Shown in pieces: positions 1-9,233 of a stretch of DNA of 55,475 nucleotides. Below the pieces are notes generated by a model that worked only from the letters and a program-made list of their open reading frames with translations, made no database searches and had not been told where the DNA came from. Position 1 is the stretch's first letter, and every line of letters starts with the position of its first letter. Source of the stretch: Zoogloeaceae bacterium (GTDB lineage: Bacteria; Pseudomonadota; Gammaproteobacteria; Burkholderiales; Rhodocyclaceae). A program made the position numbers and the translations under genes. The stretch spans positions 1 through 55,475 of the forward strand of contig JAITMP010000039.1 in NCBI GenBank assembly GCA_031277315.1, read 5' to 3'.

Positions 1-899
1 CTGCTGTCACGCGCCGCGCCGCGATGGCATTCGTCAATGATGATGAGATCGAAGAAATCCGGGCGGTATTGCCGGAACACATCGTCGCTGGCGGTCACCA
101 GCGCCTGATAGATGCCGAAATACATATCCCGCGCCTGACTGGCGTCGTCGCTGCTGATTTTGTGACGGGCGTCGGCGAAGTGAATGAAATCCTTGTCCTT
201 GGGATCGTCGATCAGCAGATTGCGGTCGGCGAGAAACAGGATTTTCGGGCGGCGGTATTCGCCCGTGCGGTTCCAGCGGGTGTTCCAGAGCTTCCAGCAC
301 ACCTGAAAGGCGACACTGGTTTTGCCGGTGCCCGTGGCCAGCGTTGCCAGCACGCGCTTTTTGCCGGTGAGAATGGCTTCGACGACGGCGCGAATGCTGG
401 CGTCCTGATAGTAGCGGGGAATTTTGCCGGAAGTGAGGTTGTAGGGTTCGCGCAGGGTTTGTTGCGCCGCTTCGGATAGCGCGGTCGATTGATTCAGGCG
501 TGCCCACAATTCGTCCGGCGTGGGATAGCGTTCGATTTCGCGCTCAGTGCCGGTGGTGTAGTCGATTTCGATGATGCGTCGGCCATTGCTGGCGTAGGCA
601 AAGCGCAAGTTCATCATCTCTGCGTAATCGCGCGCTTGCTGGACGCCGTTCTCGGCAGGCAGGCCGATTTCCTTGGCCTCAATGACGGCAATGGGAAAAT
701 CGCGGCGATAGTAAAGAATGTAATCCGGCTTCCTCACCTTGGCGCGACGCGCCTTGCCATTGATCAGCAGAATGCGCCCATCGGTGATCTGGCGCTGCTC
801 GCCGATGACGCACGGCGAGTTGCCCCAGCCTGCTTCAAGCAATTTGGGCGTGATGAGTTCACGGCAGGTGTCGGCTTCGGTCATTGCGCTTGTTTGCAT
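1..899 (-). CDS. hsdR: Type I restriction enzyme subunit R (HsdR), N-terminal part, cut by window edge
   Basis: Motor and nuclease subunit of a type I restriction-modification system, which translocates DNA and cleaves it when sites are unmethylated. About 299 residues are visible. The N-terminal HSDR_N nuclease region has the PD-(D/E)XK signature (PD near residue 58, EAK near 74-76). A Walker A box LATGTGKTS lies near residue 187, and a DECHRG helicase motif II lies close to the window edge. The motif spelling resembles the EcoEI-type subfamily. The start at 899 is chosen because AAGG and GGGG lie just upstream; an in-frame ATG at 884 is possible. The rest of HsdR and any hsdM/hsdS genes lie outside the window. 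The 127 bp between this start and ychF must hold its promoter; I see no clear one. Confidence 0.85.
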   Translation of the reverse strand, partial: MQTSAMTEADTCRELITPKLLEAGWGNSPCVIGEQRQITDGRILLINGKARRAKVRKPDYILYYRRDFPIAVIEAKEIGLPAENGVQQARDYAEMMNLRFAYASNGRRIIEIDYTTGTEREIERYPTPDELWARLNQSTALSEAAQQTLREPYNLTSGKIPRYYQDASIRAVVEAILTGKKRVLATLATGTGKTSVAFQVCWKLWNTRWNRTGEYRRPKILFLADRNLLIDDPKDKDFIHFADARHKISSDDASQARDMYFGIYQALVTASDDVFRQYRPDFFDLIIIDECHRGAARDS

Positions 900-1026
900 C
901 CCCTGACCTTTTATCGCGTTGGCTTGAATTTGATCCGCCAATATGCCACAAACGTACTTGCCGGTTAAGACATCTCCAAATAATCCGCAGAGCGCCGCCA
1001 ACCGCTATGGCGTTCAGGACCGCGTC

Positions 1027-2118
1027 TCAGACATTGAAGCGGAAGTGCATGACGTCGCCGTCGTGGACGACGTAGTCTTTGCCTTCGAGCCGCATTTTGC
1101 CGGCGTCTTTGGCGCCGTGTTCGCCTTTGCAGGCGATGAAGTCGTTGAATGAAATCACCTCGGCGCGGATGAAGCCGTGCTCGAAGTCGGTGTGGATGAC
1201 GCCGGCGGCTTGCGGGGCGGTGTCGCCCTTGTGGATGGTCCAGGCGCGCACTTCCTTGACGCCGGCGGTGAAGTAGGTTTGCAGTCCGAGCAGCGCGTAG
1301 GCGGCGCGGATGAGGCGGTTCAGTCCGGGTTCTTCCAGCCCCATGTCACTCAGGAACATCGCTTTGTCTTCGTCGGCCAGATCGGCGATTTCGGCTTCCA
1401 TCGCGGCGCAGAACGGCACGACGGGCACATTTTCCTTTGCCGCGTCGGCTTCCACCGCCGCCAGCAGCGGGTTGTCGGTGAGTCCTTTTTCGTCGACGTT
1501 GGCGGCGTACAGCGTCGGCTTGGCCGTGATGAGACAGAAGGGTTTCAGCGCGGCCCATTCTTCCTTCGACAGATCGAGCGCGCGCACTGGCCGCGCTTCG
1601 TTGAGTTGCGCGGCGCATTTGTCCAGCACCGCCACCAGCAGCTTCGCTTCCTTGTCGCCGGCCTGCGCCGGCTTGCGGTAGCGGGCAAGCGCCTTGTCGA
1701 CGGTCGTCAGATCGGCCAGCGCGAGTTCGGTCTTGATGGTTTCGATGTCCGAAAGCGGTTTGATTTCGCCCGCCACGTGCACGATGTTGTCGTTGCGGAA
1801 GCAGCGCACGACATGCACGATGGCGTCGGTTTCGCGGATGTTGGCGAGGAACTGGTTGCCCAGCCCTTCGCCCTTGCTCGCGCCCGCCACCAGCCCGGCG
1901 ATGTCGACGAATTCGACGATGGCGTTCTGGATGCGTTGCGGCTTGACGATGGCGGCGAGTTGCGCCAGACGCGGGTCCGGCACTTCGACGATGCCGACGT
2001 TCGGCTCGATGGTGCAGAAGGGGTAGTTTTCCGCTGCGATGCCCGATTTGGTCAGCGCGTTGAAGAGCGTCGATTTGCCGACGTTGGGCAGGCCGACGAT
2101 GCCGCATTTGAGACTCAT
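1027..2118 (-). CDS. ychF: Redox-regulated ATPase YchF (OLA1/Obg family)
   Basis: Ribosome-associated P-loop nucleotidase of the Obg/TRAFAC group; family members prefer ATP to GTP. The protein has 363 residues, the usual family length. It begins [20 protein letters not shown], giving a clear G1 box near residue 9, a DIAG-type G3 box, and NVDE in place of the usual NKxD G4 box, as expected for YchF. The C-terminus ends VMHFRFNV, the normal end of the TGS domain. The ATG at 2118 overlaps the pth stop by four bases (ATGA), so the two are probably translationally coupled. It is the last gene of the prs-rplY-pth-ychF block. Confidence 0.97.
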   Translation of the reverse strand: MSLKCGIVGLPNVGKSTLFNALTKSGIAAENYPFCTIEPNVGIVEVPDPRLAQLAAIVKPQRIQNAIVEFVDIAGLVAGASKGEGLGNQFLANIRETDAIVHVVRCFRNDNIVHVAGEIKPLSDIETIKTELALADLTTVDKALARYRKPAQAGDKEAKLLVAVLDKCAAQLNEARPVRALDLSKEEWAALKPFCLITAKPTLYAANVDEKGLTDNPLLAAVEADAAKENVPVVPFCAAMEAEIADLADEDKAMFLSDMGLEEPGLNRLIRAAYALLGLQTYFTAGVKEVRAWTIHKGDTAPQAAGVIHTDFEHGFIRAEVISFNDFIACKGEHGAKDAGKMRLEGKDYVVHDGDVMHFRFNV

Positions 2119-2726
2119 GGATTTGCCTTGGCGTTGAGTTTTTGCATGGCGGCGGAATAGTCGCCGCCTTTGATGAGGGGCCAGTGTTCGAGGGCGCGGT
2201 CGAGCGCGTCTTCGATGAGCGCGCGTTCTTCGGCGCGCGGTTTTTTCAGCACGTAATCGACGACCAGATCGCGGTCGCCGGGATGGCCGACGCCGATGCG
2301 CAGCCGCCAGAAATCCTGCGTGCCGAGATGCGCCGCGATGTCCTTCAGCCCGTTGTGTCCGCCCAGACCGCCGCCGAATTTCAGACGCAGCGCGCCAGGC
2401 GGCAGATCGAGTTCGTCGTGCAGCACTAGCATTTCCGTTGGCGGAATGCGATAGAAGCGCGCCAGCGCCGCGACCGACTGGCCCGAGCGGTTCATGTAGG
2501 TCTGCGGCATCAGCAGCCAGACCGGGTCGCGCGCTTGATCGTGCGTTCGATTGCGCGTGCGATCCCGCGCATGGCCGGCGATGCCGTGAAAGCGGGATTC
2601 CGGCCTGAGTTCCGCGCCCAGCATCGCGGCCAACCGCTCGCACAGCCAGAAGCCGGCGTTGTGACGGTTGTCCGCATGCTTGCTGCCCGGGTTGCCCAGA
2701 CCGACGATGAGACGCGGCGCGGCCAC
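2115..2726 (-). CDS. pth: Peptidyl-tRNA hydrolase with an in-frame repeat insertion
   Basis: Releases tRNA from peptidyl-tRNAs that drop off the ribosome. The start [15 protein letters not shown], the LLMPQTYMN block, DELDLPPG and GGLGGHNG are all diagnostic of Pth. The start is a GTG at 2726 with no strong ribosome-binding site; it is the only start that fits the family N-terminus. The protein has 203 residues. Between the family blocks around FHGIAG and VWLLMP sits an Arg/Asp/Thr-rich stretch ([14 protein letters not shown]) encoded by a degenerate 12-bp tandem repeat (2529-2564). This looks like a local expansion in a surface loop, since the conserved blocks on both sides are intact. It lies between rplY and ychF and overlaps ychF by 4 bp. 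Confidence 0.95.
   Translation of the reverse strand: MAAPRLIVGLGNPGSKHADNRHNAGFWLCERLAAMLGAELRPESRFHGIAGHARDRTRNRTHDQARDPVWLLMPQTYMNRSGQSVAALARFYRIPPTEMLVLHDELDLPPGALRLKFGGGLGGHNGLKDIAAHLGTQDFWRLRIGVGHPGDRDLVVDYVLKKPRAEERALIEDALDRALEHWPLIKGGDYSAAMQKLNAKANP
2529..2564. repeat. 12-bp degenerate tandem repeat inside pth
   Basis: Three consecutive 12-bp units, gcgcgcttgatc, gtgcgttcgatt and gcgcgtgcgatc, followed by a partial one. The period is a multiple of three, so pth stays in frame and gains a four-residue repeat. Confidence 0.75.
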
Positions 2727-2765
2727 GGCGGAAGCGAGGGTGAGCGCGAAGGCGAAAGCGGAAGC

Positions 2766-2789
2766 GCCCGGCGGCGGTGGCCGCCGGGC
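2766..2789 (-). terminator. Perfect 10-bp GC hairpin after rplY
   Basis: The arms GCCCGGCGGC and GCCGCCGGGC flank a 4-base loop, directly downstream of the rplY stop on the minus strand. No U-tract follows; instead there is a run of GCG-rich hexamers (2728-2765). It may stabilise the rplY 3' end or cause pausing rather than act as an efficient intrinsic terminator. Confidence 0.4.
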
Positions 2790-2795
2790 ACGTGC

Positions 2796-3470
2796 TTACT
2801 TCTTCTCGGGCTGCTTGGCCGGCGCGGCGGCAGCGGCTGCTGCCGGCGCCGCAGTGGTTGCCGCTGCGGCCTGTTCGCCCGCCGCCAGATCGGCTTCGGT
2901 GGTGCCGCGCGGCACGGTGATGGTGGCGACGACCGGATTTTCGTTCCGGTGCAGCGCGATTTCGACACCCTGCGGCAGTTGCAGATCCTTGACGTGTATC
3001 GAGTGGCCGACGGAGACATCCTTCATGTCCACCTCGATGAACTCCGGCAGGTGGGCCGGCAGGCAGGTGATTTCCAGCTCGTTCAGGATATGGCTGGCGA
3101 CGCCGCCTTGCAGCTTGACGCCCGGCGCGATGTCGGCGTTGACGAAGTGCAGCGGCACTTTCATGTGAATCTTCTTGTCGGCGGCGACGCGCTGGAAGTC
3201 GATGTGCAGCACCTGCGGCTTGTAGGCGTGCATCTGGTAGTCGCGCAGCAGAACTTGCTGCTTCTGGCCGCCCAGATTCATGGTCAGGATGGAGGCGTGG
3301 AAAGCCTCCTGCTTCAGGCTATGAAAGAGGGCGTTGTGATCCAGCTCGATCGGCTGCGCCGCCGTCTCGCCGCCGTAGAGGATACCGGGCACTTTGCCCG
3401 TGCGGCGCAGGCGGCGGCTCGCTCCGGTGCCCTGCAATTCGCGCTTGCTTGCGTTGAACTCGATTTTCAT
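2796..3470 (-). CDS. rplY: 50S ribosomal protein L25 (long, general-stress type)
   Basis: 5S rRNA-binding ribosomal protein of the long CTC/TL5 type, 224 residues. The N-terminal L25 domain starts [20 protein letters not shown] and carries the [10 protein letters not shown] block. The beta-barrel C-terminal domain follows ([24 protein letters not shown] is split across its middle), ending in an Ala-rich, low-complexity tail [15 protein letters not shown]. The ribosome-binding site GGAG lies 8 bases before the ATG. An intrinsic terminator sits only about 16 bases upstream, so readthrough from prs or a promoter inside prs must feed this gene. Downstream are pth and ychF. Confidence 0.96.
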   Translation of the reverse strand: MKIEFNASKRELQGTGASRRLRRTGKVPGILYGGETAAQPIELDHNALFHSLKQEAFHASILTMNLGGQKQQVLLRDYQMHAYKPQVLHIDFQRVAADKKIHMKVPLHFVNADIAPGVKLQGGVASHILNELEITCLPAHLPEFIEVDMKDVSVGHSIHVKDLQLPQGVEIALHRNENPVVATITVPRGTTEADLAAGEQAAAATTAAPAAAAAAAPAKQPEKK

Positions 3471-3485
3471 TGCGATTGCTCCAGT

Positions 3486-3513
3486 AAAAAACCCTGACCG
3501 CGACCAGTCAGGG
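3486..3513 (-). terminator. Intrinsic terminator between prs and rplY
   Basis: On the minus strand CCCTGAC pairs with GTCAGGG across an 8-base loop and is followed by six T residues. It lies 12 bases after the prs stop and ends 16 bases before the rplY ATG, so it either ends the prs transcript or partly attenuates rplY-pth-ychF expression. Confidence 0.8.
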
Positions 3514-3524
3514 GGTTGTAAAAA

Positions 3525-4475
3525 CTATTCCATGAACAGCGAGGAAACCGACTCCTCGTTGCTGATGCGCAGCATCGTCTCGGCCATCATCTCGGCGATT
3601 GAAATCTGCCGGATGCGGGGACAGGCGCGCGCGTCTTCCCGCAGCGGAATGGTGTCCGTCACCACCAGCTCGTCGAGCACCGAATCCATCACCCGCCGCA
3701 CCGCGTCGCCCGACAGCACGGGGTGGGTGCAGTAGGCCAGCACCTTGGCGGCGCCGTGGTCTTTCAGGGCCTGCGCCGCCTTGCACAGCGTGCCGGCGGT
3801 GTCCACCATGTCGTCCATGATGACGCAGGTGCGCCCTTCCACTTCGCCGATGATGTTCATCACTTCCGACACGTTGGCTTTCGGCCGCCGCTTGTCGATG
3901 ATGGCAAGATCGGATTCGAGCCGCTTCGCCAGCGCCCGCGCCCGCACCACGCCGCCGACGTCCGGCGACACCACCAGCAAATCCTTGTGCTGGTTCTTCC
4001 AGATGTCGCCGAGCAGGATCGGCGCGGCGTAGATGTTGTCGACCGGAATGTCGAAAAATCCCTGAATCTGGTCGGCGTGCAGATCGACCGTCAGCACACG
4101 GTCGACGCCTACCGCTTGCAGCATGTTCGCCACCACCTTGGCCGAGATCGCCACGCGCGCCGAGCGCGGCCGGCGGTCCTGACGCGAATAGCCCATGTAG
4201 GGAATCGCGGCAGTGATGCGCCCGGCGGAGGAGCGCCGCAGCGCGTCGACCATGATGATGAGTTCCATCAGGTTGTCGTTGGTCGGCGCGCAGGTCGATT
4301 GCAGGATGAAGCAGTCCTTGCCGCGGACGTTCTCCATGATCTCGACGTTGACTTCGCCGTCGGAGAAGCGGCTCACCGAGGCGCGGCCGAGCGAGATGTT
4401 CAGGCGCCTGACCACATCCGTGGCCAGCTTGGGGTTGGCGTTCCCCGTGAATACCATCAGGCTGTCATAGGCCAT
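3525..4475 (-). CDS. prs: Ribose-phosphate pyrophosphokinase
   Basis: Makes phosphoribosyl pyrophosphate from ribose 5-phosphate and ATP for nucleotide, histidine and NAD synthesis. It has 316 residues, the usual class I length. Visible motifs are the flexible-loop [10 protein letters not shown], the metal-binding [23 protein letters not shown], and the PRPP-binding loop [13 protein letters not shown]. The start at 4475 ([18 protein letters not shown]) matches the family and has GGGAG 7 bases upstream; a longer in-frame start at 4544 has no family support. tRNA-Gln lies immediately upstream, as in many betaproteobacteria, and a terminator lies downstream. Confidence 0.97.
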   Translation of the reverse strand: MAYDSLMVFTGNANPKLATDVVRRLNISLGRASVSRFSDGEVNVEIMENVRGKDCFILQSTCAPTNDNLMELIIMVDALRRSSAGRITAAIPYMGYSRQDRRPRSARVAISAKVVANMLQAVGVDRVLTVDLHADQIQGFFDIPVDNIYAAPILLGDIWKNQHKDLLVVSPDVGGVVRARALAKRLESDLAIIDKRRPKANVSEVMNIIGEVEGRTCVIMDDMVDTAGTLCKAAQALKDHGAAKVLAYCTHPVLSGDAVRRVMDSVLDELVVTDTIPLREDARACPRIRQISIAEMMAETMLRISNEESVSSLFME

Positions 4476-4562
4476 GCGCGGCTCCCGTGCGCGTTTCCGT
4501 GGCGAATTCGCTTCTGCAAACGATGCGGGCAGGTGACGGCGCACCTGCCCGCGTCTTCAATT

Positions 4563-4639
4563 TGGCTGGGGAGGAAGGATTCGAACCTTCGCATGCCGGA
4601 ATCAAAATCCGGTGCCTTAACCAGCTTGGCGACTCCCCA
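4563..4639 (-). tRNA. tRNA-Gln (anticodon TTG)
   Basis: A 77-nt cloverleaf with encoded CCA. The acceptor TGGGGAG pairs with CTCCCCA, the anticodon stem is CCGGA/TCCGG with loop TTTTGAT (anticodon TTG), and the T-loop is GGTTCGAATCC. It lies between ispE (stop 7 bases upstream) and prs on the same strand, so it is probably processed from the shared transcript. Confidence 0.97.
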
Positions 4640-4645
4640 GAAGTC

Positions 4646-5518
4646 TCAATCAGCGAACGCCAGCAGGGGATGCGCATCCAGACCCCGCGCGACCCAGCCC
4701 GTCATGCTTTCCGGCATTTGCAACAGCACGGCGCGCGCGGCTTTTTCGAGGGCGAAGGGAGCGAAAACACATGCTCCGGATCCGGTCATGCGCGCCTCGG
4801 CGTGGTGCGCATACAGTCTTAACCAGGCTCGCGCTCGCGCTACCTCCGGGTAGCGTTCGCATACCACGGGTTCGAGATCGTTTCGGCTCCCGGTCATCCC
4901 GAGATCACCCCAACCCGCTGAAAAGTCCGGCATTTTGATGGGTTTCGTATCACGTGTCAATTGCGGCGCGGCGAAGATTTCAGCAGTCGACACCCGCACC
5001 GGCGGTTCGATCACGAGATACCAGGCCGGCGGCGGATCGGCGGCTTGCAGGACTTCGCCGATCCCTTCCACGAAGGCATTGCGGCCAAAGAGGAAGAAAG
5101 GCACATCCGCACCCAACTGCAGCCCGAGCGCTTGCAAACGCTCGCGCGGCCAGTTGATTTCCCAGAGGCGATTCAGCGCCAGCAGCACGGTGGCCGCGTC
5201 GGAACTGCCGCCGCCGAGTCCGCCGCCCAGCGGCAGGCGTTTTTCGAGCGTGATGTCGACGCCGAGCCGGCAGCCGGCGGCTTCTTGCAGCAGCCGCGCC
5301 GCGCGCAGGCAGAGATCGTGTTCCTCGGGCACGCCGGCGAGCGGATGAACGCGCCGGATGTCGCCGTCTGTTCGCGGCGCGAAACGCAGCGTGTCGCCGC
5401 GGTCGATGAGGCGGAACAGCGATTGCAGCAGGTGGTAGCCGTCGGCGCGGCGGCCCACGACGTGCAAAAAAAGATTCAGCTTGGCCGGCGCCGGATAATC
5501 ACGATCCCAGTCCATCAT
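4646..5518 (-). CDS. ispE: 4-diphosphocytidyl-2-C-methyl-D-erythritol kinase
   Basis: GHMP kinase that phosphorylates CDP-methylerythritol in the non-mevalonate isoprenoid pathway. It has 290 residues. The N-terminal PAPAKLNLFLHVVGRRADGYH holds the substrate-binding Lys, and the ATP-binding motif PLGGGLGGGSSDAA is intact; MTGSGACVF is the third GHMP motif. The start at 5518 is preferred because GGAGG lies 8 bases upstream and the ATG overlaps the lolB stop (ATGA). The lolB-ispE-tRNA-prs order is conserved in Betaproteobacteria. Confidence 0.96.
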   Translation of the reverse strand: MMDWDRDYPAPAKLNLFLHVVGRRADGYHLLQSLFRLIDRGDTLRFAPRTDGDIRRVHPLAGVPEEHDLCLRAARLLQEAAGCRLGVDITLEKRLPLGGGLGGGSSDAATVLLALNRLWEINWPRERLQALGLQLGADVPFFLFGRNAFVEGIGEVLQAADPPPAWYLVIEPPVRVSTAEIFAAPQLTRDTKPIKMPDFSAGWGDLGMTGSRNDLEPVVCERYPEVARARAWLRLYAHHAEARMTGSGACVFAPFALEKAARAVLLQMPESMTGWVARGLDAHPLLAFAD

Positions 5519-6093
5519 TCTGTCACCCTCCATTGGTCAATTACCAGACGCACTTCAACGTCTTCGCGCTGCGCGTGGAGCAGCGCCGGCAAGGCGTTCG
5601 GCGCTTCGCTCTCATAGCGCAGATATTCGATTATCCAGCCTTGCTCGGACAACGCCACCGGGCGTCCGGCGGCATCCACGCTGATCGCGCCGCCGTCGCC
5701 GGCGCGGCCCAGCGCCCAGCGCCCGAGTCCTGACACCGGTAGACGGGCGCCGAACACCTGCTCCGACAAGCTTTCCAGATCCGGAGCGGCATAACGCTTC
5801 CGGTCGGACGTTTCCAGCAGCGCCGCGCCAGCGCGGGCGCTCAGACGCGCCAGCCCTTGACCGAGCGGCCCGCTGATGACGATTTCATCGGATTGCGCGT
5901 CGTGGCGCCAGTCGATGCCGGCGGAAAAATTTTCCTCGGCGCGGCGCACGGCGATGCGCCCTTCGATGTGAAAAGACGCGATGGCCTCGCGCGGCGGGCG
6001 TGACGGCGGCGCCGGTTCCAGCATGGCGCAGCCGGCCAGTAACGCGAGGCAGGTTGCTGTTGTAGCAAGGCCGAGGCGTACGCGGCGCGGCAT
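5515..6093 (-). CDS. lolB: Outer-membrane lipoprotein receptor LolB
   Basis: Accepts lipoproteins from periplasmic LolA and inserts them in the outer membrane. It has 192 residues. The signal sequence is MPRRVRLGLATTATCLALLAGC with lipobox LAGC (Cys near residue 22). The body shows FHIEGRIAVRR, SAGIDWRHDAQSDEI and GPLGQG, typical of the LolB beta-barrel half. The ATG shares one base with the upstream stop (TGATG) and the 3' end overlaps ispE by 4 bp, so the three genes form a tightly coupled operon. Confidence 0.93.
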   Translation of the reverse strand: MPRRVRLGLATTATCLALLAGCAMLEPAPPSRPPREAIASFHIEGRIAVRRAEENFSAGIDWRHDAQSDEIVISGPLGQGLARLSARAGAALLETSDRKRYAAPDLESLSEQVFGARLPVSGLGRWALGRAGDGGAISVDAAGRPVALSEQGWIIEYLRYESEAPNALPALLHAQREDVEVRLVIDQWRVTE

Positions 6094-7817
6094 CAGGGCA
6101 TGAAGCGCTTGATGGTTTCGGCAAGGGCTTCGTTGCCGGGGTAGGCCTGGGCGGCTTCCTGCCAGAGTTGCCGCGCTTCTTCTTTGCGGCCGAGCGCCCA
6201 CAGCACTTCACCCAGGTGAGCGGCGATTTCCGGGTCGGGCCGGATCGAGAATGCCCGTTGCAGCCAGGTCAATGCGTTGGCGTTGTCGCCTTTGCGATAG
6301 CGCAGCCAGCCCATGCTGTCGATGATGAACGGGTCGTCGGGCGACAGTTCCAGCGCCTTGGTGATGAGCTGTTCCGCTTCGGTCAGGCGCAGATTGCGTT
6401 CGACGAAGGAATAGCCGAGGGCGTTGTAAGCATGGGCATGATCGGGCTTGAGGCGGATCAGCTTGCGCAGATCGGCTTCCATCGTGTCATGCCGGCCAAG
6501 TTTTTCCGCCAGCAGCGCCGATTCGTAGAGCAGTTCCGGCTGCTCGGATTCCTGCGTCAGATTGGCGGTGAGCAATTCATAGGCTTCCTGCGTCCGGCCG
6601 GCGTCCCGCAGAAGCTGGCTCTCCGCCAGCAGCAACTGGACGCGATCGGCGCTGCCCGCCGCCCGCAGCGCCTGCAAATGGCGGCGTCCGGCTTCCAGAT
6701 CGCCGCGCCGGGCCAGCAATTGGGCGGCGCGTAATTGCGCGCCCAGATACTGCTCGCCGGGCGTGACCTTGGCATACCAGCCCAAGGCCGCATCGTAGTC
6801 CTTGCGTTCTTCGGCGATCTGGCCGAGATAGAAACGCGCCGCGTTTTCGGCGAAACCGCGCTCCAGCAGTTTCTTCAGATTTTCTTCCGCCGCCGTCCAG
6901 TCCGACAACTGCATGGAGAGCACCGCGACGGCATAAATCACGTCGGGATTGTCGGGAAAATCGCCCAGCAGCCGCTGAAATTCGGCGCGCGCCTGCGGAA
7001 ACTGGCGCAGGCCGATGAGGCCGCGCGCGTATTGCAAGCGCACGTCGCGCGCCTGCGGGTGGCCGGCGAGATAGTCCCGCAATGTTGCGACCGCCGTCTC
7101 GGGCGATTCGGCGCGCTGCAACTGCGCCTTGAGCATCGCCGCCAGATCCCAGTCGGGGCGCAAGGCCAGCGCCTTGTTGGCCTCCGTCACGCCGCGCCGC
7201 CATTCCGCCGCGTCGAGGGCGGCCTGGGCGCGCGCGAAATGCGCTTCGGCCATGCCGATATAGGGCAGCGTCAACTGCTCGATCATGGCGGACACGGCTT
7301 TCTTGTCGGGATGACGGGCAAAAATGCGATTCAGCCGCAGCAATCCGCTTTTAACATCGCTTTCCTGCGCCAGCAGCTTGGCGACATACGGATACAGTTC
7401 GTCCAGCCGGTTGGCGAGGATCAGCAGGGTCACGGTCATTTCCCGCGCCTGCTGTGATTCCGGATCAATCTCCACCCACAGTCGGGCCGCCTCCAGAGCG
7501 GCGTTGAGGTTGCGCCCGCGCAGCGCGACCTCGGCGGCGCGGCGGGCGACGCGCGGGTCGCGCGTCGAGCGGGCCAGATCCAGATAGGCCGATGTCGCCA
7601 GGCCGGGATCGCCGCGCTGATCGGCTATTTCGGCCAGAAGCGTCTGGTAAAGAATCTGGCCGGTGAGTTCGATGCCGGGCAGCGGCTCGCCGGGCGCTTC
7701 GGGGGCAGCCGTGACTTCTTCCGGCGGCTGGGTGGGTGTTTGAGCGCAGGCGGCAAGCAGGCAGACGGCGGCGGCCACAACGGGCGCCAGCAGGGAACGG
7801 CGGGAGGAATTGTTCAT
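6093..7817 (-). CDS. TPR-repeat outer-membrane/periplasmic lipoprotein
   Basis: A 574-residue protein with a lipoprotein signal (VVAAAVCLLAACAQ, Cys near residue 25) and then tetratricopeptide repeats along almost its whole length. Clear TPR units include the RNLNAALEAARLWVEIDPES region and the C-terminal LGYSFVERNLRLTEAEQL and MGWLRYRKGDNANALTWLQR. The family is widely found directly upstream of lolB in Betaproteobacteria, but its exact role is not settled; scaffolding of envelope assembly is a guess. It is the first gene of the lolB-ispE-prs operon and is divergent from mutM, so both promoters lie in 7818-7921. Confidence 0.85.
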   Translation of the reverse strand: MNNSSRRSLLAPVVAAAVCLLAACAQTPTQPPEEVTAAPEAPGEPLPGIELTGQILYQTLLAEIADQRGDPGLATSAYLDLARSTRDPRVARRAAEVALRGRNLNAALEAARLWVEIDPESQQAREMTVTLLILANRLDELYPYVAKLLAQESDVKSGLLRLNRIFARHPDKKAVSAMIEQLTLPYIGMAEAHFARAQAALDAAEWRRGVTEANKALALRPDWDLAAMLKAQLQRAESPETAVATLRDYLAGHPQARDVRLQYARGLIGLRQFPQARAEFQRLLGDFPDNPDVIYAVAVLSMQLSDWTAAEENLKKLLERGFAENAARFYLGQIAEERKDYDAALGWYAKVTPGEQYLGAQLRAAQLLARRGDLEAGRRHLQALRAAGSADRVQLLLAESQLLRDAGRTQEAYELLTANLTQESEQPELLYESALLAEKLGRHDTMEADLRKLIRLKPDHAHAYNALGYSFVERNLRLTEAEQLITKALELSPDDPFIIDSMGWLRYRKGDNANALTWLQRAFSIRPDPEIAAHLGEVLWALGRKEEARQLWQEAAQAYPGNEALAETIKRFMP

Positions 7818-7921
7818 GAATATGGCGTCCGCTGGGACGGCGTAGAATCAGGACATGTCCGAATTATGTTAGGGGGTTTTGCCACCTCCGGCAAGCAAAC
7901 CCGCCAAATCCGCGCGCCGCC

Positions 7922-8734
7922 ATGCCCGAATTGCCCGAAGTCGAGATCACCCGCCGTGGTTTGCTGCCCGATCTGGCGGGCCGTGCAGTCGATGCCGTTG
8001 TCACGCGCCAGACCGCGTTGCGTTACCCGCTGCCGCGCGCGCTCAACCGCCGTCTGGCTGGACAGATCCTGCGCGGCATTGACCGGCGCGGAAAATATTT
8101 ATTGTTCCGCTTCGATCCGGGCACGCTGATCCTGCATCTGGGCATGTCCGGCAGCCTGCGCCTGACGCCGCCCGGCGAGCCGCCGGGAAAACACGATCAT
8201 CTGGATATCGTCTTCGGCGGGCGTGCGCTGCGCCTGCGCGACCCGCGCCGCTTCGGTGCCCTGCTGTGGACGCCGGACGATGCCGCCGCGCATCCGCTTA
8301 TCGCGCCGCTCGGCATCGAGCCTTTATCCGGCGCTTTTGACGGCGGCTGGCTGTACGCTGCCACGCGCCAGCGCCGCGCGCCCATCAAACTCTGCCTGAT
8401 GGACAGCCACGTCATCGTCGGCGTTGGCAATATTTATGCTTCGGAAAGCCTGTTCCGCGCCGGCATCGACCCGCGCACGCCGGCCGGCAAACTATCCAGA
8501 GCGCGTTGCGACCGTCTTGCCGCCGCCGTCAAGACCACGCTGGAAGCGGCGCTGGCCGCCGGCGGCAGCAGCTTGCGCGATTTCATTCACAGCGACGGCG
8601 GTTCCGGCTGGTTTCAGCAGCAGCATGCCGTCTATGGCCGCGAAGGCGAACCCTGCCGCGCCTGCGGCGCCAAGGTGCGCGCCCTGCGGCAGGGCCAGCG
8701 TTCCACTTTTTATTGCCCCCGCTGCCAGCGTTGA
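7922..8734 (+). CDS. mutM: Formamidopyrimidine-DNA glycosylase
   Basis: Base-excision repair enzyme that removes 8-oxoguanine and FapyG. It has 270 residues. The N-terminal MPELPEVE carries the catalytic Pro2 and Glu3. The helix-two-turn-helix MDSHVIVGVGNIYASE is intact, and the C-terminal zinc finger is CRACGAKV...FYCPRC. This is the normal length for the family. It is divergent from the TPR-lolB operon. Confidence 0.97.
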   Translation: MPELPEVEITRRGLLPDLAGRAVDAVVTRQTALRYPLPRALNRRLAGQILRGIDRRGKYLLFRFDPGTLILHLGMSGSLRLTPPGEPPGKHDHLDIVFGGRALRLRDPRRFGALLWTPDDAAAHPLIAPLGIEPLSGAFDGGWLYAATRQRRAPIKLCLMDSHVIVGVGNIYASESLFRAGIDPRTPAGKLSRARCDRLAAAVKTTLEAALAAGGSSLRDFIHSDGGSGWFQQQHAVYGREGEPCRACGAKVRALRQGQRSTFYCPRCQR

Positions 8735-8747
8735 AGGATGGGTGGTG

Positions 8748-9233
8748 ATGAACGGCGTTCGCTTTATGAAGGTTGCGATCAGAAGATTCTGCCTTCCTCT
8801 GGCTGCGACCATCGTGCTCTGGTTTGCGTCCGTCTTGCTTTTTGGCCTTATGGCCGAAATGATGCTCGGCAGTTGGGAAAGTGGCCGTGTGTACCCGTTC
8901 ATGAATGTCCATCTCTTGGAAGCAGCAGCGGAGGGGACTTATTCACCACTTCAAGATCCTGCCTTCGTGTTGTACTCGATTGCGGTAGTCACCGTGGCGT
9001 TTGGGCTGCCCGCGTTCTGGGGCGCGTATGGAGCAACCCGATTTCAGTTGGCTGTTGTGATTGCGGCCATTCTGTTAAGTGTTGCGTTGTTCGCTTTCCA
9101 TCTTCGGACAGCATTCTCCCCGCTAATACCGCCGCCAATTAAAACTGCCGCCGCATTCATTCTTTTTGCTTCGCTTGTTGCTGGCGGCGTTGGCATGTTT
9201 GTCTCAAGACGCGCCGGTACAAGACATGACTAA
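8748..9233 (+). CDS. Orphan four-helix membrane protein
   Basis: Not recognised. It has 161 residues with four predicted membrane segments (LPLAATIVLWFASVLLFGL, VLYSIAVVTVAFGLPAFW, LAVVIAAILLSVALFAF, AFILFASLVAGGVGMFV) and a short basic tail. The ATG at 8748 follows a GAAGG element and is only 14 bp after mutM, but the gene looks foreign to that locus. Its base composition is lower in GC than its neighbours. The stop codon sits in the sequence GACTAAC, which could be the 5' box of an attC-like site (see findings), so it may be an old gene cassette. Confidence 0.6.
   Translation: MNGVRFMKVAIRRFCLPLAATIVLWFASVLLFGLMAEMMLGSWESGRVYPFMNVHLLEAAAEGTYSPLQDPAFVLYSIAVVTVAFGLPAFWGAYGATRFQLAVVIAAILLSVALFAFHLRTAFSPLIPPPIKTAAAFILFASLVAGGVGMFVSRRAGTRHD

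Noticed and set aside
1177-2160. 327-codon open frame on the plus strand
   Set aside because: Antisense to ychF, which has complete motifs and normal length.
4476-4544. Longer in-frame start for prs
   Set aside because: The extra 23 residues are not family sequence, and the start at 4475 has a good ribosome-binding site.
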